A program made the translations under genes and the position numbers. The notes under the pieces are model-generated. The model did not search any database and was not told the DNA's origin. It worked only from the letters and a program-made list of their open reading frames with translations. Shown piece by piece: positions 51,227-60,175 of a stretch of DNA of 64,000 bases (position 1 is its first letter; the number at the start of each line of letters is the position of its first letter). Source of the DNA: JAGREO01 sp020446285 (lineage in GTDB: Bacteria; Pseudomonadota; Alphaproteobacteria; Geminicoccales; Geminicoccaceae); NCBI GenBank assembly GCA_041398005.1, contig JAWKVP010000017.1, forward strand, positions 1-64,000. Reading direction: 5' to 3'.

Positions 51227-52563
51227 TGGGACCGGGTTGGCTGGGATCGCTGGCAAAGCGCGGCAGCCTCACCCGCAGGCTGACGGTGATGAATGCCGGA
51301 ATCATCGTCCTTTTGACCATGGCGGTCGTCGCGATCCATCTTTCCGTCTACCAGCAGATGGCGCTCCAGCGATCCGAACAGCGCGCGCTGCATCTCGCCG
51401 GTACGGTGGCCGATTTCGCCTCGAGCTATCTGCTCGACCTGCGCGTGAACGAACTCAACCTCGTCCTGCACAATCTCAGATCGACAGGCGAGGTTCAAAA
51501 GGCGTTCGTCGTCGACAGCGAGGGCACGGTGATCGCCGACAGTTCGGGCGATTCGACCAACATCCTGTCGACCGCGACGGACGAGGCCGTGATTCGCGTG
51601 CTGCAGACGGGCGAGCCTGTCTCGATCGTCGGCACCGGGTCGCTCGAAATCGGCTTTCCCGTCCGTCTCAGCAGCAGCGAAACGGGTATCGTGCGCCTCA
51701 CCGTCGGCACCAACGAGGCACTGAACGAAGTCAGCGAGGCCCGTGGCAGCACGATCCTCATAGCCGGCCTCATCCTCCTCCTGAGCCTGCCGCTCAGCCT
51801 CATGCTGGTGCGCCGCATGACCGGCCCGCTTTCCACCCTGACCGATCACACCAAGGCGGTCGCCCAGGGCGATCTGCAGACGAAGGTCGCGGTCGATGGC
51901 GAGGGCGAGCTCGCCGAGCTCGCGACCTCCTTCAACACCATGCTCGATGCGCTGCATGAAAAGACCGAGCGGATCCGCAGCATGGCCTACACGGATTCGC
52001 TCACCGGCCTCGCCAATCGCGCCCGGCTGAACGACACGCTCGCCGAAAGCATGATGACCGCGAATGACGACCGGCCGGTTTCGGTCATGCTGCTCGACCT
52101 CGACCGCTTCAAGCAGGTCAACGACACGCTCGGGCACGAGGCCGGCGACCGGTTGCTCAAGCATGTGGCGAGACGTCTCGAGAATGCCCTCGAGACCGCA
52201 TGCCGTCACGGGCCGGCGGGACCGGAAGCCGTCAGCCATCTGATCGCCCGCCTCGGCGGCGACGAATTCGTCTGCCTGATCGACGGGGAACGAAGCCAGG
52301 AGGTCGCCAGAATCGCCAGCGAGCGCATCATCCAGGCGCTCAATCAACCGTTCGATATTGGCGGCGTCACTGCCGATATCGGCACGAGTATCGGCGTGAC
52401 CTGGGCGCCCGGCGCCGCGAGGACCGCGAGCGAACTCCTTCGCGAGGCCGACCAGGCCATGTACAGGGCGAAGACGAATGGACGAAATTGTACTGTATTT
52501 CACCACGAACGAGAACAACATGATCGTTATTCAACTCTTGATGATCGCCCATTGATAGATTAA
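51226..52563 (+). CDS. Membrane diguanylate cyclase with periplasmic sensor, HAMP and GGDEF domains
   Basis: 445 residues. Helix 1 (VMNAGIIVLLTMAVVAIHLS), a periplasmic segment of about 130 residues, helix 2 (TILIAGLILLLSLPLSLMLV), HAMP (RMTGPLSTLTDHTKAVAQGD), then GGDEF domain (YTDSLTGLANRARLNDTL, LLDLDRFKQVNDTLGHEAGD, IARLGGDEFVCLI). It should make c-di-GMP. The GGDEF motif is intact but the usual RxxD inhibition site just before it is missing. The layout is like YfiN, whose repressor YfiR has a homologue in the next gene. TGATG coupling to the PhnD-like gene. Confidence 0.92.
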   Translation: MGPGWLGSLAKRGSLTRRLTVMNAGIIVLLTMAVVAIHLSVYQQMALQRSEQRALHLAGTVADFASSYLLDLRVNELNLVLHNLRSTGEVQKAFVVDSEGTVIADSSGDSTNILSTATDEAVIRVLQTGEPVSIVGTGSLEIGFPVRLSSSETGIVRLTVGTNEALNEVSEARGSTILIAGLILLLSLPLSLMLVRRMTGPLSTLTDHTKAVAQGDLQTKVAVDGEGELAELATSFNTMLDALHEKTERIRSMAYTDSLTGLANRARLNDTLAESMMTANDDRPVSVMLLDLDRFKQVNDTLGHEAGDRLLKHVARRLENALETACRHGPAGPEAVSHLIARLGGDEFVCLIDGERSQEVARIASERIIQALNQPFDIGGVTADIGTSIGVTWAPGAARTASELLREADQAMYRAKTNGRNCTVFHHEREQHDRYSTLDDRPLID

Positions 52564-52599
52564 GAGATTCTCGTCTGCTACCAACAGGCGAGATTGCCA

Positions 52600-53133
52600 G
52601 TGCGCTCACTTTGTGGTTTCGGCATTGCCGTCGTATCGTTTTTTCTCAGCCTGGCATCCGTTGCCGAGGCGGCAGCCGAACGAAAGGACCTCGAGGTCGT
52701 GGCCCGGTCGGTCGGATTCCTGACGGAAAAACCGAGGGGCGAGGTCATGGTCGGCGTGGTCGCCGATCCGGCGGTCATGCAGTCACTGGAGGAAGCCAAG
52801 AGTATCGAGGCGCTGATCGATTCGGGCATCAGGGGCCCGGCCTTCTCGTTCAGGGCCATCAGCATTTTTACAAACCAGCTCGCGGATCTTCAGGATATCG
52901 ACATGCTGCTGGTGACCAAGGGTCTTTCAGAACATCATCAATCCATATTCGAAGCCGCATCCAGGCTCGGAATCCTTACCGTTTCCACCGACGAGAGTTG
53001 CGTCGATTCCGGGCATTGCGTGATGTGGGTGAAAGGTTCGCCAAGTGTCCGAATCGTTGTCAACCGGGCGGCGGCGCGCGCGTCCAACATCAGCTTCCAG
53101 ACATCATTCCGCATGCTGATCACGGAGCGCTGA
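52600..53133 (+). CDS. YfiR-like periplasmic protein (DUF4154)
   Basis: About 177 residues. Signal peptide FGIAVVSFFLSLASVAEAAA, then YfiR-family sequence: VVARSVGFLTEKPRGEVMVG, ILTVSTDESCVDSGHCVMWV with two cysteines, VRIVVNRAAARASNISFQTS and FRMLITER at the end. In Pseudomonas YfiR is a periplasmic repressor of the cyclase YfiN. A GTG at 52600 or a TTG at 52594 is the start; the GTG has better spacing from AGGCGAG. It lies between a YfiN-like cyclase and a TonB-dependent receptor gene, two bases before the latter's ATG. Confidence 0.85.
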   Translation: MRSLCGFGIAVVSFFLSLASVAEAAAERKDLEVVARSVGFLTEKPRGEVMVGVVADPAVMQSLEEAKSIEALIDSGIRGPAFSFRAISIFTNQLADLQDIDMLLVTKGLSEHHQSIFEAASRLGILTVSTDESCVDSGHCVMWVKGSPSVRIVVNRAAARASNISFQTSFRMLITER

Positions 53134-53135
53134 GC

Positions 53136-55175
53136 ATGAAAAACGATTGCATCCGCCATCGCGCGTTCCTCTTCCTCACCACGGCCGCCCTCGCCACGTC
53201 GGCGATGCAGGCCCATGCCAACACGCTCGATCTCGGCAGTCTCGAAATGCTGTTCGACCAGCCGATCACGACCAGCGTGACCGGCATGCCCATGCGCCAG
53301 AGCGACGTTCCGGCGAGCATCGAGATCATCACCGCCGAGGATATCCGCCGCACCGGCGCGCTCGACATCCCCACCGTCCTCAAGCGCTATGCCGGGATCG
53401 ATTTCAAGCAATGGACCGACAGTCACTACGATGTCGGCGTGCGCGGCTACAACCAGCCCTACAATCCCCGGTTGCTGGTGCTGGTCAATGGTCGTCAGGT
53501 CTATCTCGACCATTACGGCATGACGGCGTGGACGGCACTGCCCGTGCAGATGAACGATATCCGCCAGATCGAGATCGTCCGCGGTCCGAACACCGCCCTC
53601 TTCGGCTTCAATGCTGCCAGTGGCGTCGTCAACATCATCACCTACAATCCGATCTATGACGACAACAGTTCCCTGCGCGTGAGTGCCACGGACTCCGGCA
53701 TGGACAACTCGGCAACCGTGTCCTTTCGCCTTCCCGACCGCTATGGCATCCGCCTTTCCGCCGGCGTCCGCGACGAGAAGAGCTTCGATGCCGATGGCGA
53801 GGGCCTGAACGCGGCCTTCGAAACCGACCCCGAAAGGAAGAACGTTTCACTCGATACGATCATCCAGTTCGGCGAGCGCACCCAGCTCGAGCTCGATGGC
53901 TCGCATGTTTCCGCCGAACTCAACGAACTCGATCCGACCTACCTCATCGCGCGCACCCGCTACTCGATCGGCTCGCTGCGTGCGCGCCTCTTTCATGACA
54001 CCGATTTCGGCCTGTGGAAGTTCAACGCCTATCGCAACCATCTTTCCGCCGAACTCGACAGCGCCGCCACCTTCCAGGTCACCGGCCGGTCGGTCGAGGC
54101 GCGCAACGATGTGACCGTGGTCGGAGTCGAGAACCAGCTCATTCCGTTCGCCGGACATGCGCTCCGCATCGGCGGCGAGTACCGGCGCAACACCTTCGGT
54201 TCGGTGTTTTCGGGCAAGACGGATGTCGGTTACGAGGTGATGGCGCTCAGCGGAACCTGGCACTGGCAGGCGAGCGAGGATCTGTCGCTGATCGCCTCGG
54301 GCAGGATGGACCGCCTCGAGACATTCGCCGACGGCCCGCCGCTCGCCCCCTTCAATGCCGACGACTACAAGAACGAATATAACGAGCCGAGCTTCAATCT
54401 CGGCGCGCAATACGACCTTACCGGACGCGATCGCGTGAGCCTGCTCGCGGCACGCGGCGTACAGACGGCATCGCTGCTCGAGCTCTCGTTCATCTTTCCG
54501 CGCGCGGCCGTCAACGGATTTCTCCCCGTGACCGCCGATCCGAGACTCAAGCCCACGGTCGTCGATTCCATCGAGTTCGACTATGAACGCGACCTCGATT
54601 TCCTCGACGGAACGCTGAATCTGGCAGTCTTCGCCCAGGAACACCGGCACCTCAAGACGGTTCCGGGCCTCGGGCCGTCCAATGTGGCGATCGTCAACGG
54701 CCAACCGGTCATCACCACCTTCAACGCCGGTGATTCGAAATCATGGGGTGCGGAGGCCGAGATCACGGGGCGCTTCGACCCCAACTGGAAATATGGTGCT
54801 TCCTACAGTTATCTGGACATGGATGACGATCTCACCCTGAACAAGGGAGCGATCGAGCAGCCTATCATGTATGAGGGAACGACACCGAATCACACCGTCA
54901 AGGGACAGCTCGGCTACGAGAACGGGCCGTTCACCGCCGATCTCTTCGTCCAGTGGCGATCCGAACAGGAACAGATCAAAAACCTGAACGGTACCGCCTT
55001 CGGCATCGCCCATGTGAACAGCGACATCAATGCGGATGCCCGCATCGCCTACAGACTCGGCGACAACATGGAACTCTCCTTCTCCGGCTTCAACCTGCTC
55101 GGCAAGGAGAATACCGGCACCGGCCTCGAGATCGACCAGCGTTTCATCGCCACGGTAAACATCACACTCAACTGA
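53136..55175 (+). CDS. TonB-dependent outer-membrane receptor
   Basis: 679 residues. Signal peptide FLFLTTAALATSAMQAHA; plug domain (SDVPASIEIITAEDIRRTGA, GVRGYNQPYNPRLLVLVNGR, IEIVRGPNTALFGFNAASGV, VNIITY); then a beta-barrel ending in QRFIATVNITLN with a polar last residue. Plug and barrel are of usual size. The ligand is unknown. It is last in a set with a PhnD-like protein, a diguanylate cyclase and a YfiR homologue, which points to uptake coupled to c-di-GMP signalling. The stop codon is inside a 26-bp tandem repeat. Confidence 0.92.
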   Translation: MKNDCIRHRAFLFLTTAALATSAMQAHANTLDLGSLEMLFDQPITTSVTGMPMRQSDVPASIEIITAEDIRRTGALDIPTVLKRYAGIDFKQWTDSHYDVGVRGYNQPYNPRLLVLVNGRQVYLDHYGMTAWTALPVQMNDIRQIEIVRGPNTALFGFNAASGVVNIITYNPIYDDNSSLRVSATDSGMDNSATVSFRLPDRYGIRLSAGVRDEKSFDADGEGLNAAFETDPERKNVSLDTIIQFGERTQLELDGSHVSAELNELDPTYLIARTRYSIGSLRARLFHDTDFGLWKFNAYRNHLSAELDSAATFQVTGRSVEARNDVTVVGVENQLIPFAGHALRIGGEYRRNTFGSVFSGKTDVGYEVMALSGTWHWQASEDLSLIASGRMDRLETFADGPPLAPFNADDYKNEYNEPSFNLGAQYDLTGRDRVSLLAARGVQTASLLELSFIFPRAAVNGFLPVTADPRLKPTVVDSIEFDYERDLDFLDGTLNLAVFAQEHRHLKTVPGLGPSNVAIVNGQPVITTFNAGDSKSWGAEAEITGRFDPNWKYGASYSYLDMDDDLTLNKGAIEQPIMYEGTTPNHTVKGQLGYENGPFTADLFVQWRSEQEQIKNLNGTAFGIAHVNSDINADARIAYRLGDNMELSFSGFNLLGKENTGTGLEIDQRFIATVNITLN

Positions 55176-55241
55176 CCCGGCTCGCGCCGGAACGCAACTG
55201 ACCCGGCTCGCGCCGGAACGCAACTGACCCGGCTCGCGCCG
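55170..55241. repeat. 26-bp tandem repeats carrying the receptor stop codon
   Basis: Two perfect 26-bp units beginning AACTGACCCGGCTCGCGCCG (55170-55195, 55196-55221) and a partial third (55222-55241). The last codon and stop of the TonB receptor gene (AAC TGA) are in unit 1 and recur in each copy. Every unit has a CCGGC/GCCGG hairpin. Confidence 0.9.
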
Positions 55242-55250
55242 GCGGGCGGT

Positions 55251-56207
55251 TCAGTGAAGGCGCGGGCGGCGGAGAAAGTCGTTACGGTCGGCCGAACGGA
55301 GCTTGATGCGATGGCGCTTGTCGTCGCGCAGGATCGTCAGGTCGACGGTCATTCCAGCCTCGCCCCCCGCCCAGAGCTGGCGATAGAAATCGGCGAGATC
55401 GCCGACGGGAACATCGTCGACGGCAAGGATGATGTCATCGTCCCGGACACCGCCGAGATCGCCCGGCCCGCCGTCGGCGACATTGACGACCGTCACGCCA
55501 TTGGGAGAATCGCTTGAAAAGATCCCGAGCCATGGCCGTGCCGGCTTTTCCGTCCGCCCCTTCTTCACCAGATCCTCGAAAATCGGTGCCAGAAGATCGA
55601 TCGGCACGATCATGTTGCTGTCCTCGGTCGAGGATTCGTCGTTGCCGACCTGTACCAGCAGGGAACCGATGCCGACGAGATCGCCCTGCGGTCCGATGAC
55701 CGCCGAACCGCCCCAGGCCGGATGGGCAGGCATCGTGAAGAATGCCTCGTCGAGCAGATATTCCCAGTAGCCGGCAAATTCGCGCTTGCCGATCAGGCGC
55801 GACCGCATCGCGTGATCGAGGCCGGTTCCGGCGGCGACCACGAGTTCGGCACCGATGCCGACATCCGCCGACCGGCCGATCGGCATGACCGGCCGGTCGA
55901 TCTGCCCGAGTGCCTGAACGATGCCGAAACCCGTGGCGAAATCAGTGGCGAGGGCGTGGCCGGGCACCACGCGTCCGGTCGAGGTGGTGAGCCAGATCTC
56001 GTCGGCCTCGTTGATGAGATAGCCGATCGTCAGGACGATGCCCCGCTCGCTCACGAGCACCCCCGATCCCTCGCGCTCGGTGCCGAGCGCCGACGCGGAG
56101 AAGGCGTCGGACGGGATCCGGGAATGGATTCTGACAACGCTGGCGAGCCGACGATCGAGGTCGAATTGCAAGGCACTGGCGTCGGGCTGCATCAGGCGTG
56201 GTATCAA
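55251..56207 (-). CDS. HtrA-like protein with PDZ domain, catalytic residues missing
   Basis: About 318 residues. A trypsin-like (S1C) domain at residues 10-200 is followed by a PDZ domain (RPWLGIFSSDSPNGVTVVNV, GGVRDDDIILAVDDVPVGD). The HtrA catalytic triad is gone: the His motif TNxHV reads LTIGYLI, the DLAV motif reads FGIV, and the nucleophile site GNSGGP reads WGGSAV with Gly where Ser should be. No signal peptide is seen. It is probably a non-proteolytic peptide-binding protein. Start chosen at TTG 56207 with GGAAAGG seven bases upstream; ATG 56192 and GTG 56234 are alternatives. Confidence 0.78.
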   Translation of the reverse strand: MIPRLMQPDASALQFDLDRRLASVVRIHSRIPSDAFSASALGTEREGSGVLVSERGIVLTIGYLINEADEIWLTTSTGRVVPGHALATDFATGFGIVQALGQIDRPVMPIGRSADVGIGAELVVAAGTGLDHAMRSRLIGKREFAGYWEYLLDEAFFTMPAHPAWGGSAVIGPQGDLVGIGSLLVQVGNDESSTEDSNMIVPIDLLAPIFEDLVKKGRTEKPARPWLGIFSSDSPNGVTVVNVADGGPGDLGGVRDDDIILAVDDVPVGDLADFYRQLWAGGEAGMTVDLTILRDDKRHRIKLRSADRNDFLRRPRLH

Positions 56208-56355
56208 TGAATGGCCTTTCCGTTCCGACAACACCGGTCGATTTCGTCCATGGAGTCGAGAATGCAGCGCCGGGAGGATCCGTCAACCCGTCACTGCCTG
56301 CTGCCCGTTCAGCCTGTGCCCGATAAACAACCCCGCCGCAAGCAGCAGGGTATTT

Positions 56356-56728
56356 GCCCTTGCGTTCAAGCGCCACGCAGGCTGCGCTCCCGGTCGGTCG
56401 CTAGTCGGAGCTTACGCTCCTCCGGAGTTTGCCCTTGCGTTCAAGCGCCACGCAGGCTGCGCTCCCGGTCGGTCGCTAGTCGGAGCTTACGCTCCTCCGG
56501 AGTTTGGCCCTTGCGTTCAAGCGCCACGCAGGCTGCGCTCCCGGTCGGTCGCTAGTCGGAGCTTACGCTCCTCCGGAGTTTGCCCTTGCGTTCAAGCGCC
56601 ACGCAGGCTGCGCTCCCGGTCGGTCGCTAGTCGTCGCTTAGCTCCTCCGGAGTTTGCCCCTTGCGTTCAGGCGCCACGCAGGCTGCGCTCCCGGTCAGTG
56701 CACTAGTCGTCGCTTAGCTCCTCCGGAT
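56356..56728. repeat. Five-copy 75-bp intergenic tandem array
   Basis: Units start near 56356, 56431, 56506, 56582 and 56656, each beginning GCCCTTGCGTTCAAGCGCCA. The first three are nearly identical; the last two carry changes in the GGAGCTTACGCTCC hairpin part. Most of the 586-bp gap between the HtrA-like and gcdH genes is this array. The period of 25 codons leaves an open frame, but no coding evidence is seen. Confidence 0.9.
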
Positions 56729-56760
56729 CCGCCGCAAACAGCGGGGAATGGAACCGAAGA

Positions 56761-56803
56761 GATTCAACCCGTGCCCGCTCAGCCTGTGCCCGTTCAACCC
56801 GTG
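56761..56803. repeat. 15-bp repeats around the gcdH stop codon
   Basis: On the minus strand CACGGGTTGAACGGG, CACAGGCTGAGCGGG and CACGGGTTGAATCTC follow each other (56803-56759). The first contains the gcdH TGA; the next two carry TGA at the same place. Confidence 0.7.
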
Positions 56804-58014
56804 AAAGCCTGGATGCCCGTCTGTGCCCGCCCGAGGATCAGCGCGTGGACGTCATGCGTGCCTTCATAGGTGTTGACCGCCTCGAGATTCATGACGTGAC
56901 GGATCACATGATATTCATCGGACACGCCATTGCCGCCGTGCATGTCGCGTGCCGTGCGGGCGATGTCCAGAGCCTTGCCGCAATTGTTGCGCTTGATGAG
57001 CGAGATGGTTTCGGGCGCCGCATTGCCCTCGTCCAGCATCCGGCCGACGCGAAGGGCGGCGTTCAGCCCCAGCGTGATCTCGGTCTGCATGTCGGCGAGC
57101 TTCTTCTGGATGAGCTGGTTGGCGGCGAGCGGACGGCCGAACTGCTTGCGGTCGAGCGTATAGTTGCGGGCGGCATGCCAGCAGAATTCGGCGGCACCCA
57201 TGCTGCCCCAGGCAATGCCGAAACGCGCGCGGTTGAGGCAGCCGAAGGGCCCCCTCAGGCCCTTGACGTTGGGCAGCAGGTTCTCGTCGGGGACGAACAC
57301 GTCATCCATCATGATCATGCCGGTCACCGACGCGCGCAGCGAGAACTTGCCTTCGATCTTCGGCGTTTCGAGCCCTTCCATGCCGCGCTCGAGCACGAAG
57401 CCGCGGATCACGTCCTCATCATCCTTCGCCCAGACGACCAGAACATCGGCGATCGGCGCGTTGGTGATCCAGTTCTTGGAGCCGGAAATGCGATAGCCGC
57501 CATCGACCTTGCGTGCGCGCGTGCGCATGCCGCCGGCATCCGAGCCGTGATCGGGCTCGGTCAGGCCGAAACAGCCGACGAGCTCACCCCTTGCCAGACC
57601 GGGCAGCCAGCGCATGCGCTGGGTCTCGTCGCCATAGGCGTAGATCGGCTGCATCACCAGCGACGATTGCACGCTCATCGCCGAGCGATAGCCGGAATCG
57701 ACCCGTTCGATCTCGCGCGCGACCACACCGTAGGTCACATAGGAGGCGCCGGCGCCGCCATAGGTCTCGGGAATGGTCACACCGATGAAACCGAGCTCGC
57801 CGAACGCATTGAAGATCGCGCGGTCGAAGGTCTCGTGCCGGTTGGCCTCGAGAATGGCCGGCATGAGCTGCGACTGGCAGTAATCGTTGGCGGCCTGCTG
57901 GACCAGGCGTTCCTCCTCGGTCAACTGGTCGTTCAGGAGGAACGGATCCGTCCAGTCGAAGGCGGAGAGTTTCGCGGATGCCGCACCTTCGGCACTGTTC
58001 GCAACGGCTGACAT
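56794..58014 (-). CDS. gcdH: Glutaryl-CoA dehydrogenase
   Basis: 406 residues. Acyl-CoA dehydrogenase fold with GcdH-specific motifs: RSAMSVQSSLVMQPIYAYG, LARGELVGCFGLTEPDHGSD, KNWITNAPIADVLVVWAKD, and catalytic Glu in AVNTYEGTHDVHALILGRA. It oxidises and decarboxylates glutaryl-CoA to crotonyl-CoA in lysine/tryptophan breakdown, passing electrons to ETF. ATG at 58014 has AAGGAGATG upstream. No CoA-transferase gene is adjacent, which is often its partner. Confidence 0.94.
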   Translation of the reverse strand: MSAVANSAEGAASAKLSAFDWTDPFLLNDQLTEEERLVQQAANDYCQSQLMPAILEANRHETFDRAIFNAFGELGFIGVTIPETYGGAGASYVTYGVVAREIERVDSGYRSAMSVQSSLVMQPIYAYGDETQRMRWLPGLARGELVGCFGLTEPDHGSDAGGMRTRARKVDGGYRISGSKNWITNAPIADVLVVWAKDDEDVIRGFVLERGMEGLETPKIEGKFSLRASVTGMIMMDDVFVPDENLLPNVKGLRGPFGCLNRARFGIAWGSMGAAEFCWHAARNYTLDRKQFGRPLAANQLIQKKLADMQTEITLGLNAALRVGRMLDEGNAAPETISLIKRNNCGKALDIARTARDMHGGNGVSDEYHVIRHVMNLEAVNTYEGTHDVHALILGRAQTGIQAFTG

Positions 58015-58119
58015 GACGGGTTCATCTCCTTGATCGGAAGCGGGAATCGGGCGCGGGAGGATCGGATGCAGGCTGCATCTCCCGGACGTTCCCCTCGCAT
58101 TGACGCCATCATAGCGCGT

Positions 58120-58752
58120 TCACGCGGACGTGGCAGCCCGCAACTCCGCGACCTGTTCGTCATTCAGCGGACGTATGGCGCGGCCATGCAGCAGGAGATA
58201 GAGCTTCGCCGTCTCCTCCAGCTCCTCCATGGCAAAGGTCGCATTGTCGAGGGATGTGCCCGCCACCACGGGTCCGTGATTGGCAAGCAGCACCGCGTGA
58301 TGCCGCCCCGCGAGCTTCTCCACCGCGGGACCGAGCGCCGGATCGCCCGGCCGGTAATAGGGCACGAGCGGCAACATGCCGACGCGCATCACATAGTAGG
58401 CGGTGATCGGCGGGATGACATTGTCCGCGTCGATCCCCTCGAGACAACTCACCGCCACCGAATGGGTGGAATGAAGATGCACGACCGCGCGTGCATCCTT
58501 CCTGTGTCGATACATGCCGATATGCAGGAATGTCTCCTTGGTCGGCTTGTCGCCGCCGATGTGCTTTCCGGCCTCGTCCAGCTTCGAGATCCGCGCCGGA
58601 TCGAGCGTGCCGAGCGTGGCGCCCGTGGGCGTCATCAGCCAGCCATCCTCGACCCTGACGGAGATATTGCCGGAACTGCCCATGGTCAGGCCGCGCTCGA
58701 AGATGGAACGGCCGATGCGGGCGATCTCGTCGCGCGCCCTGCTCTCGCTCAT
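58120..58752 (-). CDS. otnC: 3-oxo-tetronate 4-phosphate decarboxylase (class II aldolase family)
   Basis: 210 residues. Class II aldolase/adducin fold: GLTMGSSGNISVRVEDGWLM, metal histidines in VVHLHSTHSVAVSC and LLANHGPVVAG, and the metal-site Glu in KETFLHIGMY. Paired with an OtnK kinase gene that it overlaps by four bases, it fits OtnC, which decarboxylates 3-oxo-tetronate 4-phosphate to dihydroxyacetone phosphate. The isomerase and dehydrogenase of the pathway are not in the window. Confidence 0.9.
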   Translation of the reverse strand: MSESRARDEIARIGRSIFERGLTMGSSGNISVRVEDGWLMTPTGATLGTLDPARISKLDEAGKHIGGDKPTKETFLHIGMYRHRKDARAVVHLHSTHSVAVSCLEGIDADNVIPPITAYYVMRVGMLPLVPYYRPGDPALGPAVEKLAGRHHAVLLANHGPVVAGTSLDNATFAMEELEETAKLYLLLHGRAIRPLNDEQVAELRAATSA

Positions 58753-60014
58753 GGCATGACCTCGAAGGCTCGTGTGAGGAAATCGACACCGCCGAAATTG
58801 CCCGACTTGAGCGCCAGCGCCAGTTCGTGGCGGCCGATGGAAACACAGGCCGGAACACCCGGATCGATCTGCGCGCCGATGCGAAGCCCGCTGATGCCGA
58901 GCGCTCTTACCACCGCACCGGATGTCTCGCCGCCGGCGACGACGAGACGGCGCACGCCGCCCTCGACACAGAGCCGGGCGATTTCGGCCAGTGCATTCTC
59001 GACAAGTTCGCCGGCCCGTTCGCGCCCGAGCGCTGCCTGCGCGGCGGCGACCTCCTCACTGGAAGCACTGGCATAGACCAGCACCGGCCCGTCGGCATCC
59101 GCCTTGAGGATCTCCCCTGCCGTCCGTGCCACATCATGGCCGTTCGCCAGTTCCTGCGGGCTGAGCCGGAAGGTGGGGCGACGCGCGGACATGTGGCCGA
59201 TCTGGCCCAGCGTGGCGGCCGAACAGGAACCGGCGATCACCAGTTCCCTTCCCGCGATCGCCGGCAGTCCGGCGGCGCCGCCACCTTCGCCGATCAGTCC
59301 CCGTTCGCGAAAATTGCGCGGAAGGCCCATGGCGATGCCCGAGCCGCCGGTCACGAGCGGCATCTCCGCCAGCGCCTCGCCGAGCACCATGAGGTCCTCG
59401 TCGGCGATGGCATCGAGGATCGCGTGTCCATGCCCCTCCCGCTCGAGGTCCGCGAGACGGTCGCGGACCGCATCCGCGCCTCTTGCGACCGTCGCATGAT
59501 CGACCAGCCCGACCTTGCGCGACGTCTGCGCCTGCAGGACCCGCACCAGACTGGAATCGGTCATCGGTGTCAGCGGATGATGTCGCATGTGGGTGTCGCC
59601 AAGGAGCGCGTCGCCGACGAAGAGGTGGCCCTTGTAGATCGTCCGCCCCGTCTCCGGAAAGGCCGGGCATTCCACCGTCAGGCGGCTGCCGAGCGCATCC
59701 ATGAGCGCGTCGGCGACCGGCCCGATATTGCCCCTGTCGGTGCTGTCGAAGGTCGAGCAGTATTTGAAGAGGATCTGCACCGCACCGTTCGCACGCAGCC
59801 ATTCGAGCGCGCGCAGCGATTGCGCGACCGCCTCGCCGGCCGGGATCGTGCGCGATTTCAGCGCGATGGTGACGGCATCCGCATCCGGCACCGGCAATGA
59901 CGGGTCGGGAACGTCGATGAGCTGGACGGTGCGCATTCCCTGACGCACGAGCGTGTTGCACAGATCGGTCGCACCGGTGAAATCATCGGCGATCGTACCG
60001 AGCACCATTCCCAT
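58749..60014 (-). CDS. otnK: 3-oxo-tetronate kinase (four-carbon acid sugar kinase, DUF1537)
   Basis: 421 residues. N-terminal domain MVLGTIADDFTGATDLCNTL and LFKYCSTFDSTDRGNIGPVA; C-terminal ATP-binding domain RRLVVAGGETSGAVVRALGI and KSGNFGGVDFLTRA. These are signatures of the OtnK branch of DUF1537 kinases. It phosphorylates 3-oxo-tetronate for the following decarboxylase OtnC. Start at 60014 with AGAGG upstream; ATG 60008 is also possible. Confidence 0.92.
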   Translation of the reverse strand: MGMVLGTIADDFTGATDLCNTLVRQGMRTVQLIDVPDPSLPVPDADAVTIALKSRTIPAGEAVAQSLRALEWLRANGAVQILFKYCSTFDSTDRGNIGPVADALMDALGSRLTVECPAFPETGRTIYKGHLFVGDALLGDTHMRHHPLTPMTDSSLVRVLQAQTSRKVGLVDHATVARGADAVRDRLADLEREGHGHAILDAIADEDLMVLGEALAEMPLVTGGSGIAMGLPRNFRERGLIGEGGGAAGLPAIAGRELVIAGSCSAATLGQIGHMSARRPTFRLSPQELANGHDVARTAGEILKADADGPVLVYASASSEEVAAAQAALGRERAGELVENALAEIARLCVEGGVRRLVVAGGETSGAVVRALGISGLRIGAQIDPGVPACVSIGRHELALALKSGNFGGVDFLTRAFEVMP

Positions 60015-60123
60015 TCCAGCCTCTCCCCCCTGATACGGCGAACCCGGCGAGCGGTCTTCATCCCGCACCCGCAGCCGCAGCCGCTATCCCGCCAGAACCG
60101 CCGCCCGACGGCCGAAGTGACCT

Positions 60124-60175
60124 TACCAGCGTGTTGAAGAAATGCCGATAGCCGCATTTCTTCAACACGCTGTTA
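60124..60175. repeat. Short palindrome made from the ends of the 20608-20880 element
   Basis: 52 bp. CAGCGTGTTGAAGAAATG (60127-60144) faces CATTTCTTCAACACGCTG (60155-60172). The left arm through ATGCCGATAGCCG equals the complement of the right end of the 273-bp element. It looks like that element after loss of its interior, or a solo palindrome of the same family. Lies between otnK and an MFS gene, transcribed away from each other. Confidence 0.85.

Noticed and set aside
56038..56706. Open frame of 222 codons through the 75-bp array
   Set aside because: It is kept open only by the 25-codon period, overlaps the HtrA-like gene on the other strand and lacks a ribosome site.
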